Assembly (NCBI GenBank): GCA_037953745.1
Contig: JBAKBP010003198.1
Location: forward strand, 62,001-126,000
Origin: Lithodes maja
Taxonomy: Eukaryota > Arthropoda > Malacostraca > Decapoda > Lithodidae
Reading direction: 5' to 3'
DNA: 64,000 bases
Shown: one piece after another, positions 22,496-32,491 of the stretch
Layout of the letters: each line of letters opens with the position of its first letter
How positions within the stretch are numbered: the stretch's first letter is position 1
Made by a program: the position numbers and the translations under genes
Notes under the pieces: model-generated
What the model was told of the DNA's origin: nothing
Databases searched by the model: none
Seen by the model: only the letters and a program-made list of their open reading frames with translations

Positions 22496-22542
<47 letters not shown>
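22496..22542. repeat. (TA)n microsatellite
   Basis: A TA run of about 46 nt, the third TA tract within 650 bp. Confidence 0.85.
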
Positions 22543-22545
<3 letters not shown>

Positions 22546-22595
22546 TATGCGTTCTGCTATATGTTTACTCTATAATTACCAGTCTAATGTTTACC

Positions 22596-23160
22596 GGAAG
22601 TTATGTGTTCGCCTCCGTTTGTTTGTCTGTCTGTAAACAAGATATCTAGAACAAAATAATTACCTGAATTTTATGAAGATTGGTGGGAAAATAAGATATG
22701 CAGCAAGGAATAAGTGATTCACTTTATGAGGCGATTGCAGATTTTCACGACATATGGTGGGCAGATAGAATATGCACCTTTATAGAAGTGACTCAATTTA
22801 GATAGCATTCCGGAATGTATCCCGGAACCCAGATCCATAATTTGTTTTAGGTCAATAATATTAACCCTTTCACGCACATATGACGCAGAGGTTGCCAGAT
22901 TAGCAATAAGAAATAGAGTTCTCTCACTCTTATAATTACCTCTCCGAAATTAGTTTTCTGCCCACAGCTAACTCAGACAACTGCAGAGGTTGAAGTAAAT
23001 AAACTAAAGGTTTCTAAATACCCCTGATGGTAACAAAGGCTTTAAAGTATCCCTAATAGGCTCAAAATCGCGTCATATGTCTGAGAGGGTTAATGCTATA
23101 GAACCATCCGGTATAGGCGGAGGTATGCTCTCTACCAAGTGCCGCTCTGGTTTACTTATA
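22596..23160. mobile_element. Unclassified repeat split by a TTAA MITE
   Basis: The left part starts near TTCGCCTCCGTTTGTTTGTC and contains TGTCTGTCTGTAAACAAG. The right part, after the MITE at 22861-23093, contains GGCGGAGGTATGCTCTCTAC. CGCCTCCG and CGGAGG form short inverted ends. A 'TTTGTCTGT' start also appears at 30940. I infer a non-autonomous element, perhaps Helitron-like, but the boundaries are uncertain. Confidence 0.35.
22861..23093 (+). mobile_element. TTAA-type MITE, family P3 copy a
   Basis: TTAA at 22861-22864 and 23090-23093. Ends are CCCTTTCACGCACATATGAC and GTCATATGTCTGAGAGGG, so the inverted repeat includes the word CATATGACGC. Another copy in opposite orientation is at 39208-39443. 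The interior words CAGAGGTTGCCAGATTAGCA and GAGTTCTCTCACTCTTATAA are shared by both. Confidence 0.84.
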
Positions 23161-23645
23161 TATCATGTAAGCCTTTATCCTATATCTAACCTTGTCTTTG
23201 TCTAAACCTCGCCTATTTAAACCAAGTAGGCTTATTGTATACAAATCATGTACTCGGAAGTAAGGTAATCGTAGGATAGATTTAGGAAAGAATAGTTAGT
23301 GAAGACTGAGTAGAACTATTAACACATATATATCTGCCCGCCACGTTCTAAACACAAAGCATTATACGAATAAAAACAGTATACGGATATAGGAAATGGT
23401 CATAGTGATCATTGGTAATATTAAATAGAAATACATTAATGATATACATGAGAATGGAAGTGAATTACAGAATATTAACAACATTTGGTTTAAACTCTTA
23501 TAACACATAAATAAACATAACAAGGCAAATAAACCAAATACACTAACATAATTATAATGTAGGAGTGTAGGTGCTACTAGATAACTTATATAATTTAGTA
23601 GAGATAGGGAGAGGGCTATCATATATATGTGCGTATTTTATTGAT
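23094..23645. other. Intergenic DNA
   Basis: Apart from the right end of the unclassified repeat (to about 23160) I see nothing recognisable. The sequence is AT-rich with short spurious frames. Confidence 0.5.
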
Positions 23646-24873
23646 AATATGAGAGTACAAAGGAAATCAAGCAACAACAGATCTAGTGACCCTTCTAGGC
23701 TGCTTGTCCTCCAAAACACTGAGGATCAAGTGTCCAAACAGTGGTTTAGAGTGGGTAAGGGAACATTGGAAAGGGAACTACTGAACTGCCACTAACGTGG
23801 CAGGACTAGGAAGTTAGTAGGGGACATATGGGTTAGTAACTGAGGGGAGGATAAAGTTATTCATTTACAAACGCAGTCAGTCGCGGGTTTGATGCGAGAT
23901 ATTTGTCTAGGCGGAATTTAAATGAATCAACGGTGCTGCAGTCTATAACGTCTCGGGGAAGCCCATTCCACAAGTTGACAACTCGATTGAAGAAGAAATT
24001 CTTAGATTCGTGCGAGTTAAAAGATTTACCAATAATTTTGCAACCGTTTCCCCACGTGTAATTAGATTGGTCGATAGTGAAGTACTTACTACAGTTCATA
24101 TTGTCGATGCCTTTGATGATTTTGAACACTTGAATTAAGTCGCCTCTTAATCTGCGCTGGGTTAAAGGAAATAGATTTAATTCTCTAAGACGCTCTTCGT
24201 ATGGTTTGTTCTTTAGGCTAGGTATCATTTTGGGAACTCTACGTTGAACTCGTTCTAGCTTGTTTATATCTTTTTGGTAATAAGGGCACCAGGATTGAAC
24301 GCAGTATTCCAGAAGAGGGCGGACTAAGGAATTGTAAAGGGTTAGGATAACTTCTTTGGATTTATGCTCAAATGACCTGCCTATAAAGCCAATTATTTTG
24401 TTTGCCTTCTTAACAACTTCTGAACATTGTTGACTCGGTTTTAGGTTACTCGATATTGTTACTCCCAGATCAGTTTCTCTGTTTACATTCTTAAGCTGAG
24501 TGCCATTCATCGAATAGTTTGCTTTCTCATTTAGGTATCCGACATGTAGTACTTTACATTTATCCGCATTGAAACTCATTTGCCAAATTTGGGCCCAACA
24601 TGACAATTTATCTAGATTGTGTTGCATATCGTCAACTTGTTCTTTTGAGAGTACGCTATTTGCAATTTTTGTATCGTCAGCAAATTTTGAGATTGTGCAG
24701 GTGAGACCCTCATCTATGTCGTTGATGTAAATTAGAAAGAGAATTGGTCCTAGTACCGATCGATCCCTTGGGTACCCCGCTACTTACACTGGTCCATTTA
24801 GATGCCTTACCGTTTATGACTACCCTTTGCTTTCTGTTGCTGAGCCAATTTTCTATCCATTTCAACACACCGT

Positions 24874-24877
<4 letters not shown>
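23646..24877 (-). mobile_element. CR1-type LINE, family B copy B2 (5'-truncated at (GA)n)
   Basis: A minus-strand family-B copy. The 3' end at about 23646-23665 reads GAGTACAAAGGAAATCAAGC on the plus strand (the TCCTTTGTAC tail in reverse). The 3' UTR runs to 23856 and ORF2 lies above it. Homology ends exactly at CACCGTCTTG (24868-24877), where the (GA)n tract takes over. In element sense the order is (CT)n followed by LINE sequence. Confidence 0.9.
23857..24876 (-). pseudogene. CR1-B RT C-terminal fragment
   Basis: The frame from 24627 to 23857 encodes the RT region after the FADD block (MQHNLDKLSCWAQIWQMSFN, then DKCKVLH, and NLWNGLPRDVIDCS near the end). Upstream sequence to 24876 still matches the FADD and VPQGS blocks. 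It is disturbed near 24755-24770 by an insertion (ACCGATCGATCCCTTGGG where the full copy reads ACTGATCCCTGGGG). The palm's first catalytic block is missing, so no active enzyme is possible. Confidence 0.88.

Positions 24878-24935
<58 letters not shown>
24877..24935. repeat. (GA)n microsatellite at a CR1 junction
   Basis: An uninterrupted GA tract of about 58 nt, directly joined to the 5' edge of copy B2. Confidence 0.93.
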
Positions 24936-24937
<2 letters not shown>

Positions 24938-25180
24938 TGGAATTTTAGTTTAGGGAAAGAAAGTGGGGGTAAGGTAACTACCGTACTACCCTGCTTCTAC
25001 ACCCTCCTACTGTGCCCTCTCTAACACCCCCCTCTCCCTCCCCTTCCTCTGGCTGGCATCCAGTCTCAAGGAGTACCAAGCAAAAAACAATCATTTTAGT
25101 GGACGTGTTCACGTGGGGGTCCACGAATTTGTATAAGTGACTGTACAGTCGCCAGCAGTGGGGGTTTGTTGTGGTGAACG
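24936..25180. other. Pyrimidine-rich spacer
   Basis: Nothing recognisable. CT-rich sequence leads into a minisatellite. Confidence 0.45.
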
Positions 25181-25622
25181 ATTCTCACACACCGATGGAA
25201 TATTCTCACACACCGATGGAATATTCTCACACACCGATGGAATATTCTCACACACCGATGGAATATTCTCACTCACCGATGGAATATTCTCACACACCGA
25301 TGGAATATTCTCACACACCGATGGAATATTCTCACACACCGATGGAATATTCTCACACACCGATGGAATATTCTCACACACCGATGGAATATTCTCACAC
25401 ACCGATGGAATATTCTCACACACCGATGAAATATTCTCACACACCGATGGAATATTCTCACACACCGATGGAATATTCTCACACCGATGAAATATTCTCA
25501 CACACCGATGAAATATTCTCACACACCGATGGAATATTCTCACACACCGATGGAATATTCTCACACACCGATGGAATATTCTCACACACCGATGAAATAT
25601 TCTCACACACCGATGGAATATT
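25181..25622. repeat. 21-bp minisatellite, about 21 units
   Basis: The unit is TTCTCACACACCGATGGAAT plus A, repeated head to tail. Variants are a CACTCACC unit near 25270, several GATGAAATA units, and one unit shortened by two bases near 25478-25496 (CTCACACCGATGAAA). Because 21 is a multiple of three and most frames lack stops, open frames of up to about 180 codons exist on both strands (HTPMEYS, SHTDGIF, NIPSVCE repeats). They are by-products of the repeat and not evidence of a protein. Confidence 0.95.
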
Positions 25623-25775
25623 TGGCAACTTATCCTTGAGCCATGTGCAGTCACTCAGAAACATTCATGGATCCCCTACGTATTGCTTTATACAAATTTA
25701 ACTATCTGGACTGATTTTTGTTTGGATGAAACATGCTTTTCATTAATAAGTATATATAGTTTTTTTGTAATTAAT

Positions 25776-25844
25776 AAGAACATAAGAACATAAGAAAATG
25801 GGAGTCTGCAGAAAGCCGATTGGCCTAAGCAAGGCAGATCCCTG
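25776..25844 (-). mobile_element. CR1-A 3' stub, about 70 bp
   Basis: Contains the family-A tail (AAGAACATAAGAACATAAG) and the first part of the 3' UTR (AATGGGAGTCTGCAGAAAGC), ending at GGCAGATCCCTGT. It is the shortest family-A insertion here, from very early abortion of reverse transcription. Confidence 0.85.
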
Positions 25845-25894
25845 TAATGTACCTGTACACAAAATTTGCATCCAAAAATTATTTTACAGGAGGT

Positions 25895-26105
25895 TAGGTT
25901 TTATGTGTATGAAAGAGACAAAAGGCGAAGCTGCCTGTAACGAGTGTCTCCCCAAAGTTAAAAGAGTGAGAGAGACCCAAAATCAAGGTATGTACGTTAG
26001 TGTCAAAATGTCTGGACACACGAAGCTTGAAGCCGTTTAAGTCATAAGATGAAAGACAGACTGAGGGTGAGAGTTTCAAAGAAGCCTCTATTGTATGTGT
26101 CGTGG
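25895..26105 (-). mobile_element. LINE 'D' 3' end (copy D4)
   Basis: Read on the minus strand: a C-terminal tail (DLNGFKLRVSRHFDTN), then the 3' UTR with CACTCTTTTAACTTTGGGG and GTCTCTTTCATACAC. It is more diverged than D3 and D5. The left end of the TAA-flanked element starts 45 bp to its right. Confidence 0.68.
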
Positions 26106-26860
26106 TCCCAAAATGTCGTCAAGTTGTCCCCATTCTGTACTGGGAAGGCTAAAGGCCGTGTCATACAGAACTCGAACGTCGCGCGACCTACCCCCGAACA
26201 GGATGACTTGCAAAAAAAATTCAAATTTTCAAATGTTCGGGTAAATTCGGGTCAATTCGGCCAATGTTCTCGTTGATTCGGGGGAAGCTCCGGGGATGTT
26301 CAGGGGTGCAGCCGAACATCCTGGGGTTCGGCCAGAAGTTAGTACATGCGTTAACTTCTAGCCGATATTCGTGTGTAAAAACCGTTAAAAATTTGTCGGT
26401 TCTCATTCTGGTTATGTTCGGCTTTCATTCGGGTCACGTTATTTCGTTTCGGCCGTTATTCGTCTGTTATTTTCATTGACGAAGTTAACTCGATCTAGCC
26501 GAACATAAGCAGACATTAACCCGATTCGTATGAATATAAGGCGACATTAACCATAATAACAACCAAATTACTATAGACACCTTTAGCTATTTCTACATAC
26601 CGATTATTATGCATAATAACTTGTTCTTATTACTCATTACTTTTGTGGGGGCAGGCTGGGGGCAACAATTGAATCGTGATATTGATATGTACCAAATATT
26701 ATGCTAGGTAGTATAACAATGTCTGGCTTTTGAGATCCTAAAGGTGTCTATATTACTTTGGTGTAATATGAATATAGGGAGACAATACCGATTATCAGCC
26801 GAATTACTCTAATTCCTCGAACAAAACACACAATCCCCAGATAAAGTGACGAATAAGACA

Positions 26861-27172
26861 ATCATTATCATCATCATCACCATAATCATCACCACCACCA
26901 ATATATTCATCACCATCATCACTATCATCATCACCACCACCACCATAGTTATCACCATCATCACTACCACCACAACCATCATCATCATCATCACTATCAT
27001 CATCACCACCACCACCATATTCATCACCATCATCACTATCATCATCATCACCACCACCACCATAGTTATCACCATCATCACTACCACCACAACCATCATC
27101 ATCATCATCACTATCATCATCACCACCACCACCATATTCATCACCATCATCATTACCACCACCACCAATGTA
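26861..27172. repeat. CAT/CAC compound microsatellite with about 117-bp higher order
   Basis: Built from CATCAT and CACCAC triplets. A longer pattern starting CATAGTTATCACCATCATCA recurs at about 26943 and 27060, so the triplet array is itself duplicated. Frames on both strands encode Asp/Gly-rich or Thr/Ile-rich peptides that reflect composition only. Confidence 0.88.
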
Positions 27173-27474
27173 TCGGTAAAAATGGGGAGCGCAAATACGG
27201 GCGGACTGAAGATATGCTTTCACCTACGGTGAAATTCAACATATTGTTATTTTTGTTGTTGTTGTTGATGAAACCTTATAGAATAACCTTTCCTCTTGCC
27301 GTTCATGAAAACAACAAAATATAAAAAGCAATTATTATGGGTGAAAACCGACTGAGAGTTAATATTTTGCTGCGGAATGGATTCTATAAGAACGAAAAAC
27401 TATTGTTATAGATTTATTTCTATAAAATCCAATATTGATGATAGAATAATCTAAACACCGCCATCATGTTCAGC

Positions 27475-27477
<3 letters not shown>

Positions 27478-27515
<38 letters not shown>
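27478..27515. repeat. (TA)n microsatellite
   Basis: A TA run directly before the truncated P2 MITE. Confidence 0.85.
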
Positions 27516-27519
<4 letters not shown>

Positions 27520-27530
27520 TTGAGAGTAAG

Positions 27531-27736
27531 CTAAATTTGTAAATTTTTCGATAGAAAAATGTCCCCGGCGAAGCCGGATTTCTCCATACAATGCTGGCTC
27601 CCTATCGCTCGCCAGGAAGAAATCGACACCTGGATGGGGATAAACGTCATAAAACAGTTGGCTGAATGGAGCCGAATGGATACAAGCCAAAGAGAGAGGG
27701 AGAAAAGAGAAAAAAAAGAGAGGTGGGCCCCCTTAA
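27531..27736 (+). mobile_element. TTAA-type MITE, family P2 copy e (left part missing)
   Basis: Contains TTTTTCGATAGAAAAATGTC, a CCGGCGAAGCCGG block, ATCGCTCGCCAGGA and the right end CCCCCTTAAC with TTAA at 27733-27736. The left end is absent. Words near its end (GAATGGATACAAGCCA) also occur at about 1684. Confidence 0.72.
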
Positions 27737-27814
27737 CATCCCCCTTCTACAACGCCAATAGCCAATACATTCTTTATAGAGGTTCACACTATAGGGCAGG
27801 TACAGTTTATGTTT

Positions 27815-27995
27815 TTTTTTTTTTCTATGTGAATGAGGGAGACAAAAGGCATAACTGCCTGCAGCGAGTGCCTCCCCAGATTTCAAAGAGTGACAGGGCC
27901 GAAATCAAGGGACGTTCAAGCTAAAATGCCTGGACACACAGAGTTTGAAGCAATTTAAGTCATAGGATGAGCGAAAGACTGATTCTGGGAATGAG
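27815..27995 (-). mobile_element. LINE 'D' 3' end (copy D5)
   Basis: Minus-strand 3' end: an A-rich tail (27813-27825 as a T run), the 3' UTR GCCCTGTCACTCTTTGAAAT and the C-terminal coding tail DLNCFKLCVSRHF. It lies inside the 2.26-kb TAA-flanked element. Confidence 0.74.
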
Positions 27996-28416
27996 AGACG
28001 ATAAAGACTGGAATTTACCTGTGTTAAGGTCTTCTGATGTTCGGGCAGATGGGCCGGTGATCCTCTGGTGTTCCTCATAATATCTTTTGTATCGGTCAAG
28101 GTAGGTTCGGGTGTAAACGCCGTTAAATATTTGTCGGCTGATTCTTGGCACATTCGAGTTTTGATAGGGTCTTGCTCTGGCATGCATCGGATTATATTCC
28201 TCTAATGTTCGGGTCTTTAACGTAAATCGGTCGGGAGTGTCGAATTACATTCGAGTCTTGTTTGGGGCATAGTCTGGGAATGTCTGGGCATTATCTGGGG
28301 ATGTTCTTCTTTGACCAACATCGGGACAATATCGGATGCATTCGCCTCAAAAATGCAAGTCATCGTGTTCGGGGGTAGGTCGCGCGACGTTCGAGTTCTG
28401 TATGACACGGCCTTAA

Positions 28417-28726
28417 CTAGATAAAGTGAGGGACCAAGAGGGATGGGACAGGCGCACAGACGGACAAGGGATACCTGTGCTGAGGCAAAGACAGATGGGG
28501 GGGTGGAGGTGTGGAGGGGGGATGTGACGGGGGAAGAGAGAGGGATAGCGTGCCTAAGAGGACGGGGAAGAGCCAGCAACAACAATTCAAAGCAAATGTA
28601 AGTGCATTCATATACCAGTAGTCCAGTACACGCATATCATTTACAAAAAGAAACAAACAAATATCTAGAATGGTTGCAGTATATTGGAGACAATTCCGTA
28701 AAGGGATATCATAATATGGGAAAGCG
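28417..28726. other. Spacer, purine-rich
   Basis: Nothing recognisable. G-rich stretches near 28490-28560 have no repeat structure I can define. Confidence 0.45.
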
Positions 28727-28943
28727 TTAACCCATTCAGTACCGGTGCCGTCCTTTAGACTTAATTGTGGCTACTATTAGACGATTGTATTTAGTTAAAA
28801 AAGAGCCTCCAGCAATTAACAGGCTTCGAATTATCTCACTTAACCCTTTATGCTACCCCAGATCCTTTTTAAACTGCACATAATCTTCTAAATACAGCTA
28901 TATATGTGTTTTTTAAAGACGTCACCGGTACAGAAGGGGATAA
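28727..28943. mobile_element. TTAA-type MITE, family P1 copy b
   Basis: TTAACCCATTCAGTACCGGT at the left and CACCGGTACAGAAGGGGATA at the right, with TTAA and ATAA as boundaries. The interior includes GGCTACTATTAGACGATTGT. Confidence 0.84.
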
Positions 28944-28966
28944 AAAAGAATAAAATACGAAACGAT

Positions 28967-29529
28967 CAACAGCGGAAGAAGGCGGGTGCCCAACTCCGAA
29001 AGGAGTTGAAGTAGGGGAGCTATCCCCCCGCCAAAGGCGGCTTTCTAGGGCCTTTCCTAGCTGATGCTGAGAGGATTGGGTTCTAGTCATGTGGTGATGG
29101 GCTGGTCTATCAGAGTGAGAGCTGAGCGATCTCTGCCATACCCATAGCTTACTCTGACTGTTCCCTTTACTTATATATCTTCTAGATCTCAAGTGACGGC
29201 GTCTTTTCCGTGGATCGACCTCCTTACTGCCAACCTAAAAGTTGGCAGATTGGGAGCCAAAGCGTCACATTTTTTCCCTTGCCCCTCAACTTTCCCTTCA
29301 TAATTGCTGAGGGGCACAGGGCCTTGGGTGGGGCTTTGGTTTCCCGAGCGTTTCCGCGCCCTCCTCAGCTCCCTGCCTTAGAGTGGCTTCGGTCACCTGG
29401 GTTTTGTTAGTGGTAAGCAGGGAGGGTTTTGTGGGGGCGCTCTATGGCCTTGGCCTTGCTCGGGACCTTGGGGCTGTTCGGCCAGGCAGCCTGGGGAACA
29501 ACAACAACAACAACAACAGCGGAAGAAGG
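28967..29529 (+). mobile_element. Unclassified retroposon, 531 bp, 16-bp target duplication
   Basis: CAACAGCGGAAGAAGG occurs at 28967-28982 and again at 29514-29529, bracketing 531 bp. The insert is GC-richer than its surroundings, starts near CGGGTGCCCAACTCCG and ends in (CAA)n at about 29498-29516. A target duplication plus a simple tail indicate target-primed retroposition. No pol III A/B boxes or long ORF are obvious, so it may be a SINE of unknown head or a processed RNA copy. Confidence 0.75.
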
Positions 29530-29762
29530 TAAGAAGTAAGGATTAATGCATATTGGCGGCATCCATTAGTGGAAACCGTAAAAGGGGTGGTGGGGGGGGG
29601 GGGGGAACAAGTAGAGAGCAAGGAGTACACAGGAAAAACAAATAAAAAAACGAGGCGAGATAAAGATCGGAAGGGAAAGGTCAGATAAAGCACGGCAGGA
29701 AGACATGTAGCAGGACAGTGATAAAGTAAAGAAAACGAGGAACAGGAGACCGAAAAGAGGAA

Positions 29763-30088
29763 AGGCAAAATATGGGGAGGGAAATGCAAAATACGGAAAA
29801 GGGAAATGCAAAATACGGAAAAGGGAAATGCAAAATACGGAAAAGGGATAGGCAAAATACGGAAAAGGGAAATGCAAAATACGGAAAAGGGATAGGCAAA
29901 ATACGGAAAAGGGAAATGCAAAATACGGAAAAGGGATAGGCAAAATACGGAAAAGGGATAGGCAAAATACGGAAAAGGGATAGGCAAAATACGGAAAAGG
30001 GAAATGCAAAATACGGAAAAGGGAAATGCAAAATACGGAAAAGGGATAGGCAAAATACGGAAAAGGGATAGGCAAAATACGGAAAAGA
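29763..30088. repeat. 22-bp minisatellite with two alternating unit types
   Basis: The unit is (AAATGC or ATAGGC) followed by AAAATACGGAAAAGGG. In order from about 29782 the types read A A A B A B A B B B A A B B, after one decayed leading unit. As 22 is not a multiple of three, the minus strand gives FRILPIP, FPYFAYP and FSVFCLS peptides cycling through all three frames, and these frames are shadows. Confidence 0.94.
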
Positions 30089-30283
30089 AGAACAATAGCA
30101 ATGTAACAAGTATAGCTGATCAGTGCCGGGTAACTTTCCTGAAATGTACTGATGCAGTATACTCTGTTTAAGGAATTGAGCAATGCCACTGAGATAAAAT
30201 AAAATGGATTCTTACCATGAAGAGAAAAGGAAGAAATTGTTCAAGAGGCGTATTAAGGAATTATCAAGTGGAAGGTACGTACA

Positions 30284-30496
30284 TTACCCGTTCAGTACCA
30301 GTGACGTCCTGTTCTATATTTTATGGAAACTATTAGATGATTTACTCAGGTTAGGAAGCACCTCTAACAATTATTAGGCTACTGACTATCTCCTTTAATC
30401 CTTTGAGCTACCACAGATCCTTGATAAGCAGAATAAAATCGTTGAATATTGTCCAGAATATGATGAAAAGGACGTCCCCGGTACTGAATGGGTTAA
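30284..30496. mobile_element. TTAA-type MITE, family P1 copy c
   Basis: Ends TTACCCGTTCAGTACCAGTG and CCCCGGTACTGAATGGGTTA, with GACGTCC inside each end. TTAC and TTAA are the boundaries. Confidence 0.83.
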
Positions 30497-30557
30497 GCCT
30501 TCCAACAACAACTCCCTCAGTTACCACACTAAACCCCATGATGTATACCACACACGT

Positions 30558-30783
30558 TTAACCCTTACAGTACTGCTGGCGTCTTTTGTACTATATTCTG
30601 GCAACTATTAGACGATTTTATTCAGCTTAGGAAGGACGTCTAAATATTAAAAGGCTGCAGACTATCTCAATTAATCCTTTTAGCTATCGTACCATACAGT
30701 ATATATCCTTCCTGAGCTTCATATAATCGTCTAAATGTAGCTGAAATCAAATAAAAAAACGTCGCCGGTGCAGAAGAGGTTAA
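30558..30783. mobile_element. TTAA-type MITE, family P1 copy d
   Basis: TTAACCCTTACAGTACTGCT at the left and CGCCGGTGCAGAAGAGGTTA at the right, with TTAA on both sides. It lies about 60 bp from copy c, so two family members are adjacent. Confidence 0.83.
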
Positions 30784-30939
30784 TTATTCCAAGCGTATGT
30801 ACTGTATGTCAGTATGTGTTGCTTACAATTAATTACAACTTAAGTAGGGACCTTTTCGGGAGAGTGTTCATGCTCTCAAAAGGCTCAGCCAGGATAATTA
30901 TAGTTTAAGCTTAGTTTCTTAATAAATAAAGTTCAATGT

Positions 30940-31422
30940 TTGTCTGTTTGTCAGTTACTCGACTTTTGTTACTAAACTCCTCCCACAGTTTTGGTGCCAG
31001 GTGGGAGTGTGGGGCACCGTTGGAAAACCCAGGCTTTGGAGATGGTTTTAGGCGAGTTTAGTGGAAATCAGAGACACTTTTGTTTAATAAAATTTTCGGC
31101 AGAACTTTCGGCAGAAATTATGTAGTAAACGGGAGCGAAAAAATGGCCGTTTGGGGCAGAAGGAGGCCTCCGATCGAAAAGGTGTATGGAACGAAAGTTG
31201 TTCGCAGCTCCCCAAAATGAGGGTACGGATGAGGTCAGATCCAAAATCGGAGGTCATTTAGCGGCCGAAATCGAGGTCGCAGTTTAATGAGGCACAGGGA
31301 GGTCGAGGCCGGTGATTATGGTAGTAGTAGTATTGTCATGATTGTGGTAGCAGTGATTGATGATGGTGATTATGGTAGTAGAATTTAAACCCAGGCAACG
31401 CCGGGTACCCCTCCTAGTTGTA
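30940..31422 (+). mobile_element. Possible Helitron-like non-autonomous element
   Basis: The right end has a hairpin-forming ACCCAGGCAACGCCGGGT followed by ACCCCTCCTAGT, resembling a Helitron 3' end (stem-loop then CTRR before T). The left end is near TTTGTCTGTTTGTCAGTTAC. A trinucleotide-rich stretch (GTAGTAGTA) lies near 31318. No helicase or Rep coding is present. This is a weak structural assignment. Confidence 0.35.
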
Positions 31423-31844
31423 AATATATGTATGTACAGTAAATATTCGCCTAAATAAATAAATATATAAATACATAAATAAATAGATAAATAACTAAAT
31501 AAATAAATATATCAAAGTTGTGAGATGAAGCCGGATGTTTAGCTTAATGGAGGCAACGAGTCAATTAAGGCTTAACGTAATTTAAGACTACTTGGTGATA
31601 AGTATCGAGTAAGTAAAGTAAGACCTAGTAGGATGGTGAAGTAGCTTGCAATCTGAAGTAGGAACATGAAGCAAGGATGTACTAAAATTGGAATACACAT
31701 TATTGAAGCAACATGAGGATTAGCTGGCGATAATTGGTGACGGATCAGGGCTAGGGATATAAAGATGGGTGGATAAAATTGCGAGGCGAAATTTTGTGAG
31801 AATTTGTCGAAGCTGCTGAAGTTACTATACTGTATTTGTTATAT
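31423..31844. other. AT-rich intergenic DNA with (AAAT)n
   Basis: AAATA-type simple repeat at about 31450-31512, otherwise nothing recognisable. Confidence 0.5.
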
Positions 31845-32057
31845 ATAACACTTTCAGTACTGGTGACGTCTTTTCATTATATACTGGCAGTTACTAGATG
31901 ATTTGATTCACCTTAAATGACCCTCCAGCAATTGATAGGCTTCGAACAATCTCACCTAACCTTTTTTACTACAGCAGATCCTTTGTAAACTGCACAAAAT
32001 CGTTGAAATATAGCTTGAATAAAATTAAAAAGACGTCGCCCGTACAGAAGGGGTTAA
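31845..32057. mobile_element. TTAA-type MITE, family P1 copy e
   Basis: ATAACACTTTCAGTACTGGT at the left and GCCCGTACAGAAGGGGTTAA at the right. GGCAGTTACTAGATGATTTG and AGACGTCGCC inside match other P1 copies. Confidence 0.83.
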
Positions 32058-32425
32058 AGGATAGAATGATAAGGCAAGACGTAAGGGAGGTGGAGAAACG
32101 GGGGAGGGGGGGAGAGGTGTGGGACAGAGGTATAGGGGTGGAAATAAAGGGTGATGTGCAATTGTCATGCAATCAAATAGTTTGGTAGACAAGGCGAATA
32201 AAGGGTTTAGGTGAAATTTTAAGACAAAATAGAGGAGAATATTAAACCATAAGGCTGAAACAAATATAATGTGGGGTGTTAGAAGGGTGGTTTTTAATAT
32301 TGAAGAGTTAGGAAGTGATAATTATAAATAAAAGCAATTTGGGTGGGGAAGAATTATTGAGGAAGGTGAATGAGAGAGGAACATGTAATGTTATTCCCCG
32401 GTAAGTCTTAGGCATCGTTAGGAGT
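32058..32425. other. Intergenic DNA
   Basis: No feature seen. A G-rich purine tract lies near 32085-32130. Confidence 0.45.
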
Positions 32426-32491
32426 TTAACCCCTTCAGCACCATGACGTCTTTTGGTCTTTCATTTTAAATATTAAATTATTTTATGCAGT

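Larger units (their letters stand above)
26153..28413. mobile_element. PIF/Harbinger-like element, 2.26 kb, about 60-bp TIRs
   Basis: The left end AGGCCGTGTCATACAGAACT and the right end AGTTCTGTATGACACGGCCT are inverted copies. The match continues through CGAACGTCGCGCGACC, CCCCGAAC and GATGACTTGCA with one mismatch over about 60 bp. TAA flanks both ends (26150-26152 and 28414-28416), the TWA target type of PIF/Harbinger. No transposase frame is present. The interior holds CAT/CAC microsatellite, a P2 MITE remnant and a LINE D copy. Subterminal regions are rich in CCGAACAT/TTCGGG words. It could also be two half-deleted relatives, because a TGTAAA-(A/C)-CCGTTAAA-type block occurs in direct orientation near both ends. 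Confidence 0.68.

Noticed and set aside
25181..25622. CRISPR array
   Set aside because: The units are contiguous with no unique spacers, and the DNA is eukaryotic in character.
25109..25701. Long open frames over the 21-bp repeat on both strands
   Set aside because: They arise because the 21-bp unit lacks stops. Every frame gives a 7-residue repeat, and there is no unique sequence or start context.
26804..27232. Asp/Gly-rich or Thr/Ile-rich proteins
   Set aside because: These are translations of CAT/CAC microsatellite DNA in different frames.
29442..30189. Phe/Pro-rich membrane-like proteins on the minus strand
   Set aside because: The 22-bp minisatellite cycles through all three frames, and no frame has independent support.
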